This document shows, piece after piece, positions 1 through 8,469 of a DNA stretch of 24,907 bases (the first letter of the stretch is position 1; each line of letters opens with the position of its first letter). Source of the DNA: Nitrospirota bacterium (lineage in GTDB: Bacteria > Nitrospirota > Thermodesulfovibrionia > Thermodesulfovibrionales > Magnetobacteriaceae); NCBI GenBank assembly GCA_015233265.1, contig JADFXZ010000013.1, positions 1 through 24,907 on the forward strand. Direction: 5' to 3'. Both the position numbers and the translations under genes were made by a program. Below the pieces are notes generated by a model. That model was not told the origin of the DNA. It was given only the letters and a program-made list of their open reading frames with translations, and did no database searches.

Positions 1-22
1 AAAAGGGGATAGGCACAGCGCT

Positions 23-529
23 ATGGATACAACAGCTATGCCGGCAACGGTGCAGACGCAAGAAGATAAGAGCCAAATACTCAGGGACAAAATCAAGTCC
101 CTTAAGAAGCTCTATCCGCACACTCACGCTGTGCTCCTTCCTGCCCTATACGCCGCCCAGGAGCTTTATGGCTGGCTCAGCGACAAGGCCATTGAGGATG
201 TCTCAAGGCATACAGGTATGCCCACGGCGGAGATTAAAGGCGTCGTTACGTTTTACTCCCTATTTAAGACCAGACCTATGGGCAGGCATATCATATATCT
301 CTGCACAAACGTGGCGTGTTTGGTAATGGGGGCGGACACGCTTGAGGTTTATCTTGAAAAGACATACGGCCTTTCAAACGGAGAGACAACCACAGACGGC
401 AGATTTTCACTTGTTATAATGGAGTGCATCGGGGCGTGCGACAAGGCCCCTGCAATGCTTGTAAACGACGATTGGCACTACGGTCTCACTGTGGACAATT
501 TGAAAGAAATTCTGGATACATACAAATAA
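23..529 (+). CDS. nuoE: NADH-quinone oxidoreductase subunit E (24 kDa-type, [2Fe-2S])
   Basis: Complex I subunit that works with NuoF in the NADH-oxidising module in the cytoplasm and carries the N1a [2Fe-2S] cluster. The four ligands are visible as C94-x4-C99 and C135-x3-C139 in a thioredoxin-like C-terminal half; the N-terminal half is the usual helical region (LLPALYAAQELYGWLS, then the conserved GVVTFYSLF). At 168 residues it has the normal family length. The ATG at 23 follows an AGG about 9 bases upstream; the in-frame ATG at 38 is an alternative. The stop codon is one base from the nuoF start, so the two are translationally coupled. The rest of the operon (A-D) would lie left of the window. 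Very sure of the family. Confidence 0.95.
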   Translation: MDTTAMPATVQTQEDKSQILRDKIKSLKKLYPHTHAVLLPALYAAQELYGWLSDKAIEDVSRHTGMPTAEIKGVVTFYSLFKTRPMGRHIIYLCTNVACLVMGADTLEVYLEKTYGLSNGETTTDGRFSLVIMECIGACDKAPAMLVNDDWHYGLTVDNLKEILDTYK

Positions 530-530
530 A

Positions 531-1820
531 ATGAATAAAATAATCCTTAGAAATATAGAAAACCCTAACTCGCATTGCATAGAGGAATATATAAAGGCCG
601 GCGGGTACAAAGCCCTTGAGCGCGCGGTCAATGAGATGACACCTCGCGACATCATAGACGATATAAATAGGTCAGGGCTGAGGGGCCGGGGCGGTGCTGG
701 ATTTTCGACGGGTCTAAAGTGGCAGTTTGCCTCTTTAGACCCCAAATTCCCTAGGTATATCATCTGTAACGCGGACGAGGGAGAGCCTGGGACATTTAAA
801 GACAGGGTTATTCTGGAGAGAAATCCCCATCAGATGATAGAGGGGATGGTGATTTCCGCCTATGCCCTTCAGTCGATTCGCGGCTATATATATCTGAGGG
901 CGGAGTACCCGCATGTGGAAAAGATACTAAACGACGCCATTGAGGAAGCCTATGAAAATGGTTTCCTTGGCAACGATATTATGTCAAAGCACTTCCGGTT
1001 TAATCTGTCCGTACACAGAGGCGCAGGTGCGTATATATGCGGCGAGGAGACCTCCCTGATTAATTCCCTCGAAGGCAAACGCGGAGAGCCTCGCGTTAAA
1101 CCCCCGTTTCCCGTCAACGCCGGGGCGTGGTCAAAACCCACAATTGTCAATAACGTAGAGACCTATGCAAACATAACCTACATTGTAGAGACCGCTCCGA
1201 GGACCTACAAACTTCTGGGGACGAAAGACTCACCGGGCACAAAGCTGTTTTGCGTAAGCGGTGCGGTAAATAAGCCCGGCGTATATGAGCTGCCGCTTGG
1301 CACACCGCTTAGGGAGATAATCTATAACCACTGCGGGGGGATTCGCGGCGGACGGGCGCTCAAGGGCGTGATTCCTGGCGGGCTGTCAACCCCTATATTG
1401 ACGCCGGAGCATCTTGACTGCCATATGGATTACGTGGGTTTAGTGCAGCATGGCAGTATGCTTGGCTCGGGCGCTATTATGGTATTTGACGACACTATGT
1501 GTATTGTGAAGATATATGAACGGGCGATGCGCTTTTTTGAGCATGAATCATGCGGCAAGTGTACGCCGTGCAGAGAGGGTACTGGCTGGATGAGGACAAT
1601 ACTTGGAAGAATCGAAGATGGCATGGCGGAAATGGAAGACCTTGACACACTTGAGGATGTTGCTAACAATGTCGTTGCCAAGACGTTCTGCCCGCTTGGA
1701 GACGGCGCTGCCCATGTGCTTCTTGCCGCAATGAAGCACTACCGGACGGAGTTCGAGTATCATGTGAAGCACAAGAAATGTGAGGCAGCAGACCCATCTC
1801 AGAAATGGGGACAGAAGTAA
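531..1820 (+). CDS. nuoF: NADH-quinone oxidoreductase subunit F (NADH/FMN-binding, 51 kDa-type)
   Basis: Catalytic NADH dehydrogenase subunit: it binds NADH and FMN and passes electrons to cluster N3. Visible are the glycine-rich FMN motif GRGGAGF (about residues 52-58), the conserved NADEGEPGTFKDR stretch, GAGAYICGEETSL, and the N3 [4Fe-4S] ligands C341-x2-C344-x2-C347 (ESCGKCTPCREGT) with C387 in TFCPLGDGA. At 429 residues it is full length. It starts one base after the nuoE stop and ends just before nuoG. No missing key residue was seen. The only uncertainty is whether this complex uses NADH alone or another donor as well. Confidence 0.97.
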   Translation: MNKIILRNIENPNSHCIEEYIKAGGYKALERAVNEMTPRDIIDDINRSGLRGRGGAGFSTGLKWQFASLDPKFPRYIICNADEGEPGTFKDRVILERNPHQMIEGMVISAYALQSIRGYIYLRAEYPHVEKILNDAIEEAYENGFLGNDIMSKHFRFNLSVHRGAGAYICGEETSLINSLEGKRGEPRVKPPFPVNAGAWSKPTIVNNVETYANITYIVETAPRTYKLLGTKDSPGTKLFCVSGAVNKPGVYELPLGTPLREIIYNHCGGIRGGRALKGVIPGGLSTPILTPEHLDCHMDYVGLVQHGSMLGSGAIMVFDDTMCIVKIYERAMRFFEHESCGKCTPCREGTGWMRTILGRIEDGMAEMEDLDTLEDVANNVVAKTFCPLGDGAAHVLLAAMKHYRTEFEYHVKHKKCEAADPSQKWGQK

Positions 1821-1855
1821 ATGACGAAAGTAGATGGAAGGCTTGGACTGACAAT

Positions 1856-4486
1856 ATGGTTAAACTAAAGATAAATGGACAGGAAGTAGAGATTCACAGG
1901 GAATCCACGATTCTCGACGCGGCAAAAAGCATTGGAGTAACAATCCCAACGCTCTGCTACATAGACGGACTTGAGGCGTATGGCGGCTGCAGGATGTGTG
2001 TCGTGGAGGTAGAGGGTGTTTCGCGTCTTCAGACAGCTTGCACCACAAAGGTCAACGAGGGCATGGTTGTAGTGACTGAGTCAGATGAGATAACTAAGAC
2101 AAGAAAGGCGATGCTTGAGTTTCTGTTGATAAACCACCCGCTTGACTGTCATGTGTGTGACAAGGCAGGGGAGTGCCTGCTTCAGGACCAGGTTGCCCGC
2201 TTCGGGGCAAGCGAGGGGCGCTTTGCCGAGCGCAAGCGCAGGCATCGTGAAAACATGGATGACCCGTTTATTGTACGAAACATGCAGCGCTGTATCCTCT
2301 GTACGCGCTGTACGAGAATGTGTGACGAGGGGCAGGGCGCCTATGCCATATCTGTAACCGGCAGGGGGGCACATTCCTACATAGAGACGTTTTCACACGA
2401 TAAGTACGACTGCGAATACTGTGGCAATTGCCTGACGGTGTGTCCGGTAGGGGCGATTATGTCGCGCCTTCACAGGCACAACTACAGGCCGTGGTATGTG
2501 GAGAAAGAGATTGAGACAGTGTGCGGCTTCTGCGGCGTCGGTTGTACTACCTTCATACAGATGAGGGCGTCAGCTATAATAAGGACGATTCCAAAGATTG
2601 GCACTGGGCTTAATAAGGGGCTTTTATGTGTGCGCGGACGCTTTGGCTATGACTACATAGAAAGTGAAGCCAGATTAAAGACACCGCTGATTCGAAAAAA
2701 CGGGGTGCTTGAGCCTGCAACTTGGGATGAGGCCATAGAATATATCACCGCAGCCCTAAAGGATATAAAATCTAAGCACTCCGCCGCGGCAATTGGCGCT
2801 TTGGCCTCCGGCATGTGTTCAAACGAAGACAACTATATGCTCCAAAAATTAATCAGATTTGTCATCGGCTCAAACAACATAGATTCAACTGCGAGGCTGT
2901 CATATGCCCCCGCAAAGACATACATCGAGAGGATTTTTGGCCCCGGGGCAACGGCAAACGCCATAGCCGATATAGAAAAGTCAGACGGCATATTTGTCGC
3001 TGGTGGAGACCCAACGGCGATAAACCCCGTACTGGGTGTTCAGATTCGCTCAGCATGGAGACAGGGGGCAAAGGTAGTGGTCTCAGGGCAGCCAGGCGGG
3101 CTCAGAAGCGTTATCAACTATTACCTGAGCTCAGTGCCTAAGCACGAGGAGACGGTCTTAAGTACAATAGTAACCGGTCTTGCCGAGGTAAAAGGATTCA
3201 GCGGGGCAAATCCCTTCATAGAGCAAAAGATTAAAGCGCTGCGCCAACCCTGTGAGCCTGAGCTCAAGGCAACCGCAGTCATGCTTGAGGACATGGAAGA
3301 GGCCATCGATGACCTGAGCAGGCTGAAAAGGCCGGTAGTGGTTATCGGCCCCACGTTGATGCACTCGGGTGTGCCTTCAAAAAAACTATTTCTTGTTGCG
3401 GCGATTGCCTATTTGATAGACGCAAAGATTTTCCTGCTTTCAAAAAAGCCGAACTTCCGCGGTCTCCTAGACATGGGATGTGTGCCGGATGCTATTGCTG
3501 GCGGTGCGCCTGTGACGCCCGGACAGTTGAAGCTCAAAACAGGCGTAACGCTGACCTTGCCCGAGCAAAAGGGCCAAAAAGGTATGAATATATTTGAGAT
3601 GCTCGATGGGGCGTTAGAGGGCAGTCTCAAGGCCCTTTATGTAATGGGTGAAAACCCTGTGTTTAACCTGCCCGACCGGGAAAAGACGCGGCGGGCGCTC
3701 AGTGCGCTTGATTTACTTATAGTGCAGGATATTTTTATGAACGAGACAGCGCGCCTGGCCCATGTGGTGCTTCCGGCTGCCGCGTGGTCAGAAAAAGACG
3801 GCACAATGACCAACCTTGAGGGAAGGATTCAGTTTCTCAGAAAAGGCTCTTCAGTCTCCGCTGGTAAGAGCGAATGGAGGGTTATTGCTGACATTGCCAA
3901 GGCACTTGGTATGAACGAGACATACTCAGACTCAAAGGAAGTATGGCAGGAGATAACTCAGGTCTCGGCGTTGCACTTACGGGCGGAATATGAAGAGATA
4001 AAAGACGGCGGCCTGATGTGGCCCTATGGCTCTGTACAATCTGAGTGCGTGGCGGCTGACTTCGTGGTCGAGGGTCTTGACCAATTACCTAAAGTCCATA
4101 AGGCATGTGTAGAGGAGCCGGGCACGTTGCCGTTAAAATTGCCGTATAAGTTAATATTGCTGCCTGAGCGCTCCCTCTTTCACTCAGGCTCTACGACAAG
4201 ACAATCAAAGGCCATACTAAAAGTAGCCCCTGAGCCGTTTTTGGCCATCAATCCGGAGGAGGCAGCGCGTTGCGGCCTCCACAGTGAGGACTCTGTCAGG
4301 GTGACAACAGACAAAGGCTCAGTCGAAGTAAAGCTTAAAATCGTTCGCGATTGCCCCGATGGGGCGGCAATACTGTCAAATACGTTTGAGAATGTAAGTT
4401 TTAACGCACTCTTGGGGTACGCTGTTGACCCGGTACTGGGGGCGATGGTGTATACTGATAACGAGGTACAAATTGAAAAGGTATGA
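1856..4486 (+). CDS. nuoG: NADH-quinone oxidoreductase subunit G (multi-cluster, molybdopterin-fold)
   Basis: Large peripheral-arm subunit that carries electrons from NuoEF toward the quinone site. Numbering from the ATG at 1856 (876 residues): N1b [2Fe-2S] at C34, C45, C48, C62; N5 at H94, C98, C101, C107; a ferredoxin-like pair C146/149/152/156 and C186/189/192/196; N7 at C223, C226, C230, C258; then a molybdopterin-oxidoreductase fold and a C-terminal dinucleotide-binding domain (about 760-876). The position where formate dehydrogenases carry catalytic Sec/Cys has no Cys (DSTARLSYAP), so it should be structural only. The frame stays open back to an ATG at 1805 that overlaps nuoF by 16 bases, but homology to the family begins at MVKLKINGQ and no ribosome site precedes 1805. 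The extra ferredoxin-like cysteines are unusual compared with E. coli NuoG. Confidence 0.93.
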   Translation: MVKLKINGQEVEIHRESTILDAAKSIGVTIPTLCYIDGLEAYGGCRMCVVEVEGVSRLQTACTTKVNEGMVVVTESDEITKTRKAMLEFLLINHPLDCHVCDKAGECLLQDQVARFGASEGRFAERKRRHRENMDDPFIVRNMQRCILCTRCTRMCDEGQGAYAISVTGRGAHSYIETFSHDKYDCEYCGNCLTVCPVGAIMSRLHRHNYRPWYVEKEIETVCGFCGVGCTTFIQMRASAIIRTIPKIGTGLNKGLLCVRGRFGYDYIESEARLKTPLIRKNGVLEPATWDEAIEYITAALKDIKSKHSAAAIGALASGMCSNEDNYMLQKLIRFVIGSNNIDSTARLSYAPAKTYIERIFGPGATANAIADIEKSDGIFVAGGDPTAINPVLGVQIRSAWRQGAKVVVSGQPGGLRSVINYYLSSVPKHEETVLSTIVTGLAEVKGFSGANPFIEQKIKALRQPCEPELKATAVMLEDMEEAIDDLSRLKRPVVVIGPTLMHSGVPSKKLFLVAAIAYLIDAKIFLLSKKPNFRGLLDMGCVPDAIAGGAPVTPGQLKLKTGVTLTLPEQKGQKGMNIFEMLDGALEGSLKALYVMGENPVFNLPDREKTRRALSALDLLIVQDIFMNETARLAHVVLPAAAWSEKDGTMTNLEGRIQFLRKGSSVSAGKSEWRVIADIAKALGMNETYSDSKEVWQEITQVSALHLRAEYEEIKDGGLMWPYGSVQSECVAADFVVEGLDQLPKVHKACVEEPGTLPLKLPYKLILLPERSLFHSGSTTRQSKAILKVAPEPFLAINPEEAARCGLHSEDSVRVTTDKGSVEVKLKIVRDCPDGAAILSNTFENVSFNALLGYAVDPVLGAMVYTDNEVQIEKV

Positions 4487-4513
4487 CAAAAGATATAAGA
4501 TGAGTTTAATAAA

Positions 4514-4542
4514 TTGAAAAAATGCGGCGATAAGTGTATAAT
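4514..4542 (+). promoter_or_regulatory. Internal sigma70-type promoter between nuoG and nuoH
   Basis: TTGAAA (4514-4519, 5 of 6 to the -35 consensus), a 17-base spacer, then a perfect TATAAT (4537-4542) in the 107-base gap between nuoG and nuoH, the longest gap inside the operon. Transcription would start near 4549, about 45 bases before the nuoH start, giving the membrane-arm genes H-J-K-L-M-N a separate transcript. Seen directly in sequence; function is inferred. Confidence 0.6.
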
Positions 4543-4593
4543 CAGCACACCTATGGCAAGTGAGTTGGAAATATATACGTTGGAGATAATTAG

Positions 4594-5643
4594 TTGATAC
4601 CTGAGATGGCAATGTTTGGGCTGCCGCAGTGGCTATGGGCAATAGGGGTCATTGTGGTCAAGATTGCCATCGTCCTGGGTGCTGTGATGGGCCACGTGGC
4701 CTATGCCACATACTTCGAGAGAAAGGTAATCGGGCGGATGCAAAACCGGCTTGGCCCTATGATAGTCGGCCCGTTTGGAATATTGCAGCCGATAGCTGAC
4801 GGCATAAAGTCGTTCTTTAAAGAGGACATCATACCAACTAATGCCGACAAGCCAATATTCTTTATGGCGCCTATACTGGGGCTGATGGCGGCGCTTGCCT
4901 CGCTGGCAGTAATACCGTTTTTCGATGGTTTTGTAGTTGCCAATATTAATATAGGGCTTTTGTATTTGTTTGCCATGTCTTCTTTGGCCGTATATGGGAT
5001 AATATTAGGCGGCTGGGCTTCTAACTCGAAGTACTCGTTTCTGGGCTGCCTGAGGGCATCGGCACAGGTCATCAGCTATGAGGTGCCGCTTGGGCTTAGT
5101 CTTGTCGGGGTGATGTTGATGGCCGGGTCATTAAATATTACAGAGATAGTAAACGCCCAGAGCCGCTACCCGGGCGGGATGTATATTACGGCGCAGTGGC
5201 TTGGTTTTTTTGTATTTGTGTTGTCTGCCATTGCCGAGACCAACAGGGCGCCATTTGACTTGCCTGAGGCCGAACAGGAACTTATAGCGGGATTTTTTAC
5301 CGAGTATAGCGGGATGCGCTTTGCGCTGTTTTTTATGGCCGAGTATACGGGTATGATAACGATGTCTTCCTTAGCGGTGCTGTGCTTTTTGGGCGGCTGG
5401 ACATTACCTCCTTTTGTCTTAAAAATGATGCCGTTTCTGGGGGTTGTGCCGGGGGTCGTGTGGTTTGCCATGAAGCTCTATGTGTGCATGTTCTTTTATT
5501 ATTGGATAAGGGCAACACTTCCAAGGTACAGGTATGACCAGCTGATGGCAATTGGGTGGAAGGTGCTGATTCCCCTGTCGCTGGTAAATATTGTCATAAC
5601 CTCGGTAATCAAGATGTTCTTACACCACGGTGGGACGCCCTAG
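4594..5643 (+). CDS. nuoH: NADH-quinone oxidoreductase subunit H (quinone-site membrane subunit)
   Basis: Membrane subunit that forms the quinone-access chamber joining the peripheral and membrane arms. It is polytopic, with the diagnostic FERKVIGRMQNRLGP motif, QPIADGIKSFFKEDI, and ETNRAPFDLPEAEQELIAGF in the middle of the protein. At 349 residues it is full length. I take the TTG at 4594 as start because GGAG at 4582-4585 lies 8 bases upstream; the in-frame ATG at 4606 would leave that site about 20 bases away. The stop TAG is followed immediately by the ATG of nuoJ, so no nuoI lies between them, although nuoI normally sits here. Confidence 0.95.
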   Translation: MIPEMAMFGLPQWLWAIGVIVVKIAIVLGAVMGHVAYATYFERKVIGRMQNRLGPMIVGPFGILQPIADGIKSFFKEDIIPTNADKPIFFMAPILGLMAALASLAVIPFFDGFVVANINIGLLYLFAMSSLAVYGIILGGWASNSKYSFLGCLRASAQVISYEVPLGLSLVGVMLMAGSLNITEIVNAQSRYPGGMYITAQWLGFFVFVLSAIAETNRAPFDLPEAEQELIAGFFTEYSGMRFALFFMAEYTGMITMSSLAVLCFLGGWTLPPFVLKMMPFLGVVPGVVWFAMKLYVCMFFYYWIRATLPRYRYDQLMAIGWKVLIPLSLVNIVITSVIKMFLHHGGTP

Positions 5644-6153
5644 ATGATAAATCAGGTATTTTTCTTTTATTTTTCAGCGGTGATTGTTGCCACGTCAGTG
5701 ATGGCTATCACCCGCAGAAGCGTAATGCACGGGGTTTTGTATATGTTGCTGCTGTTTTTCCACATAGCAGGGCTTTATCTGTTCTTAAACGCGGAGTTTA
5801 TCTCGGCAGTTCAGATAATAGTATATGCCGGGGCTATCATGGTGCTGTTTTTGTTCGTCATAATGCTGCTGAATCTGCGGGATGATATTAAAAAAAGACA
5901 GTTCATTGCGACATGGCCGATGGGGTTGCTGGTAAGTTCGGGCATCCTTATGATAATCTTAATGGCGATGCTGACAATTAAGACCGGTACTCAGGGGCAG
6001 TGGGGTATTGCCCAGATAGAGCGTCTAACGCACACTGTGGCTATTGGGACTGTGATGTATACACAGTATCTGTTTCCATTTGAAGTGGCGTCATTGGTGC
6101 TTTTGGTGGCGATAATCGGGGCAATGGTGCTTGCTAAGAAGAGGATTAAGTAG
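5644..6153 (+). CDS. nuoJ: NADH-quinone oxidoreductase subunit J
   Basis: Small polytopic membrane subunit of complex I, part of the proton-translocating arm next to NuoK. The family signature is visible in the third hydrophobic segment, YAGAIMVLFLFVIMLLNL (about residues 60-78), preceded by LNAEFISAVQIIV. Several hydrophobic helices fill its 169 residues, the usual length. Start ATG 5644 abuts the nuoH stop and the stop TAG abuts the nuoK start, so translation is coupled on both sides. Confidence 0.93.
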   Translation: MINQVFFFYFSAVIVATSVMAITRRSVMHGVLYMLLLFFHIAGLYLFLNAEFISAVQIIVYAGAIMVLFLFVIMLLNLRDDIKKRQFIATWPMGLLVSSGILMIILMAMLTIKTGTQGQWGIAQIERLTHTVAIGTVMYTQYLFPFEVASLVLLVAIIGAMVLAKKRIK

Positions 6154-6456
6154 ATGGTACCGTGCAACTGGTATATGTGGCTTAGCGCTATCGTGTTTTG
6201 CATCGGGATGTTTGGCTTTATCACAAGGCGCAATATCATTATAATGCTCCTGTCTATAGAGATAATGTTTAATGGCGTAAATATCAGCCTCGTTGCCCTG
6301 AGCCACTATCTTGAGGATTTGGCAGGTCAGGTGCTGGTGTTTTTCATAATAGCCGTTGCCGCTGCAGAGGCGGCCATTGGGCTTGCCCTTGTAATATTGC
6401 TTTTCAGAAATAAGGAGACTATAACCGTGGACGACCTTAATGAGTTAAAGGGATAA
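6154..6456 (+). CDS. nuoK: NADH-quinone oxidoreductase subunit K
   Basis: Smallest antiporter-like (MnhC/MrpC-related) membrane subunit of complex I, 100 residues with three hydrophobic segments. The two intramembrane glutamates of the family are present in LLSIEIMFNGVNI and in AAAEAAIGLAL; they belong to the central proton-conducting axis. The AGAGGA near 6141 gives a ribosome site ahead of ATG 6154, which directly follows the nuoJ stop. nuoL begins 5 bases after its stop. Confidence 0.94.
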   Translation: MVPCNWYMWLSAIVFCIGMFGFITRRNIIIMLLSIEIMFNGVNISLVALSHYLEDLAGQVLVFFIIAVAAAEAAIGLALVILLFRNKETITVDDLNELKG

Positions 6457-6461
6457 AGGCG

Positions 6462-8429
6462 ATGGATTTATTGTACTATATACTGATTCCCGCACTTCCG
6501 CTTGCGGCCTTTGTGCTGAATATTGTCTTTGGAAAGGCCATTTTTAAGGCACAAGCCCATCTTGTGGCAACGGCGGCTGTGGCTGTCTCCTTAGCCCTTT
6601 CTATAAAGGCGTTTATGGCGGCATCTGATGGCGCTGTCATAGACAAGGACCTTTTTACGTGGATAACCTCGGGGACGTTTAAGGTATCAGCGGGGTTTTT
6701 GGTTGACCAGCTGACGGCCATAATGCTGATTGTTGTGACGTCGGTGAGCTTTCTTGTGCATGTGTACTCGGTTGGTTATATGCACGGTGATGGCGGCTAC
6801 CCGCGGTTTTTCTCATTTTTAAGTCTCTTTACGTTTTCGATGTTGATGCTGGTGATGTCAAATAATTTCCTGCAGCTTTATTTTGGCTGGGAGGCCGTGG
6901 GGCTTTGCTCATATTTCCTGATAGGATTTTGGTATGAGAAGAAATCTGCCGCCGATGCCGCAAAGAAGGCGTTTATTGTAAACCGCTTTGGGGATTTTGG
7001 ATTCGGTCTTGGCGTGATAATGATATTTCTGAGCTTCGGCAGTCTGCACTACGCCGATGTCTTTAAAAACCTCGATGTGATAGCCGCTCAGACGGTGATG
7101 ATTTGCGGCTCTCAGATAAGCCTGCCCACACTGATAGCCCTGCTGTTATTTTGCGGTGCTGTGGGCAAGTCCGCTCAGCTGCCGCTTCATGTGTGGCTTC
7201 CGGACGCGATGGAGGGCCCAACACCAGTCAGCGCCCTCATTCACGCGGCCACGATGGTAACAGCCGGGGTGTTTTTGGTTGCGAGGACAAACCCAATATT
7301 TACGCTGTCTCCTGTGGCGCTCAATGTAGTTGCCATAACGGGCGGGTTGACGGCGATATTTGCGGCAACAATTGCACTTGTGCAAAACGATATTAAACGC
7401 GTAGTTGCGTATTCGACAGTGAGCCAGCTTGGCTATATGTTTGTGGCCTGCGGTGTGGGTGCGTTTTCAGCCGGAGTCTTCCACCTCTACACTCACGCGT
7501 TTTTTAAAGCCTGTCTGTTCTTGTGCGCAGGGTCGGTAATGCACGCTATGGGCGGGGAACTCGACGTACAAAAAATGGGCGGCCTCAAAAAATATATGCC
7601 TGTGACATACTGGACAATGCTCATTGCCTCACTAAGCATCGCCGGTGTGCCGGGGCTAGCGGGGTTTTTCAGCAAGGACGAGATTCTTTGGAAGGCGCTT
7701 TCTTCAGGCACCACTGTTGGGAAATTTGTCTGGGCAATCGGGATGCTGACTGCCCTGTTGACAGCGTTTTATAGCTTTAGGGTATTATTTTTAGCGTTTC
7801 ACGGCACTTTCAGGGGCACTGAGGATCAAAGACACCATCTGCACGAGTCCCCAGTATCGATGACACTGCCGTTGATAGTATTAAGCGTCGGTGCGGTGTT
7901 GGCGGGCTATGCCGGTGTGCCGCATATTCTCGGCGGGCATGACTGGATAGCGGGGTTTTTGGGTAAAGTGGCGGGCTTGGTGCCGGGCGAGGCCCATGCG
8001 CATGGCGCCGTTGCCGAGGGTGCTTCGACACTTGAGTGGCCTGCTATGATTGCCTCAATCGCAGCCGCCATTGTTGGTATCTCCACTGCGGCATTTTTCT
8101 ATTTAAAACGCCCTGAGCTTCCAGCTAAGATTGCAAGCGCCATCACCCCAATATATAAACTGTTATTCAACAAGTACTATATCGATGAGCTTTATAACCT
8201 TATAATCGTAAGACCGTGCTATTGGGTGTCAGGTAATATCCTCGATAAAGTGACGGACAAGGTGTTAATCGAGGGAATAGTTAACGGGGTGCCTTCGCTG
8301 GTGCAGTGGTCAGGGCAGAGGCTTCGGAAGATTCAGACTGGCGTGGTGCAGCATTATACGCTTATTATGGCAGTTGGAGTATTTTTAATGGCGGTTTTGG
8401 TAATATTAGGGATGGCTCCAGGCAAATGA
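6462..8429 (+). CDS. nuoL: NADH-quinone oxidoreductase subunit L (antiporter-like)
   Basis: Distal proton-pumping subunit related to MrpA antiporters, 655 residues. Visible are LYFGWEAVGLCSYFLIGFW with the conserved Glu of helix 5, the HVWLPDAMEGPTPVSALIHA motif of helices 7-8, QNDIKRVVAYSTVSQLGYM with the conserved Lys, and GFFSKDEILW. The C-terminal part (KYYIDELYNLIIV onward) matches the extended lateral-helix region and final helix typical of NuoL, which separates it from NuoM and NuoN. A His-containing loop (GEAHAHGAV) lies before the lateral helix. Start ATG 6462 follows an AAAGG site. No truncation. Confidence 0.96.
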   Translation: MDLLYYILIPALPLAAFVLNIVFGKAIFKAQAHLVATAAVAVSLALSIKAFMAASDGAVIDKDLFTWITSGTFKVSAGFLVDQLTAIMLIVVTSVSFLVHVYSVGYMHGDGGYPRFFSFLSLFTFSMLMLVMSNNFLQLYFGWEAVGLCSYFLIGFWYEKKSAADAAKKAFIVNRFGDFGFGLGVIMIFLSFGSLHYADVFKNLDVIAAQTVMICGSQISLPTLIALLLFCGAVGKSAQLPLHVWLPDAMEGPTPVSALIHAATMVTAGVFLVARTNPIFTLSPVALNVVAITGGLTAIFAATIALVQNDIKRVVAYSTVSQLGYMFVACGVGAFSAGVFHLYTHAFFKACLFLCAGSVMHAMGGELDVQKMGGLKKYMPVTYWTMLIASLSIAGVPGLAGFFSKDEILWKALSSGTTVGKFVWAIGMLTALLTAFYSFRVLFLAFHGTFRGTEDQRHHLHESPVSMTLPLIVLSVGAVLAGYAGVPHILGGHDWIAGFLGKVAGLVPGEAHAHGAVAEGASTLEWPAMIASIAAAIVGISTAAFFYLKRPELPAKIASAITPIYKLLFNKYYIDELYNLIIVRPCYWVSGNILDKVTDKVLIEGIVNGVPSLVQWSGQRLRKIQTGVVQHYTLIMAVGVFLMAVLVILGMAPGK

Positions 8430-8469
8430 TAATACAAAGACATAGAAAAGAAATGGAGGCAATTGCTGC

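Noticed and set aside
2815..3141. Selenocysteine or catalytic-Cys formate dehydrogenase active site in NuoG
   Set aside because: The corresponding stretch (DSTARLSYAP) has no Cys and no in-frame TGA, so the molybdopterin domain is taken as structural, as in ordinary NuoG.
4180..4548. 122-residue minus-strand frame over the end of nuoG and the nuoG-nuoH gap
   Set aside because: Mirror of the conserved C-terminal domain of NuoG; no ribosome site or protein-like motif.
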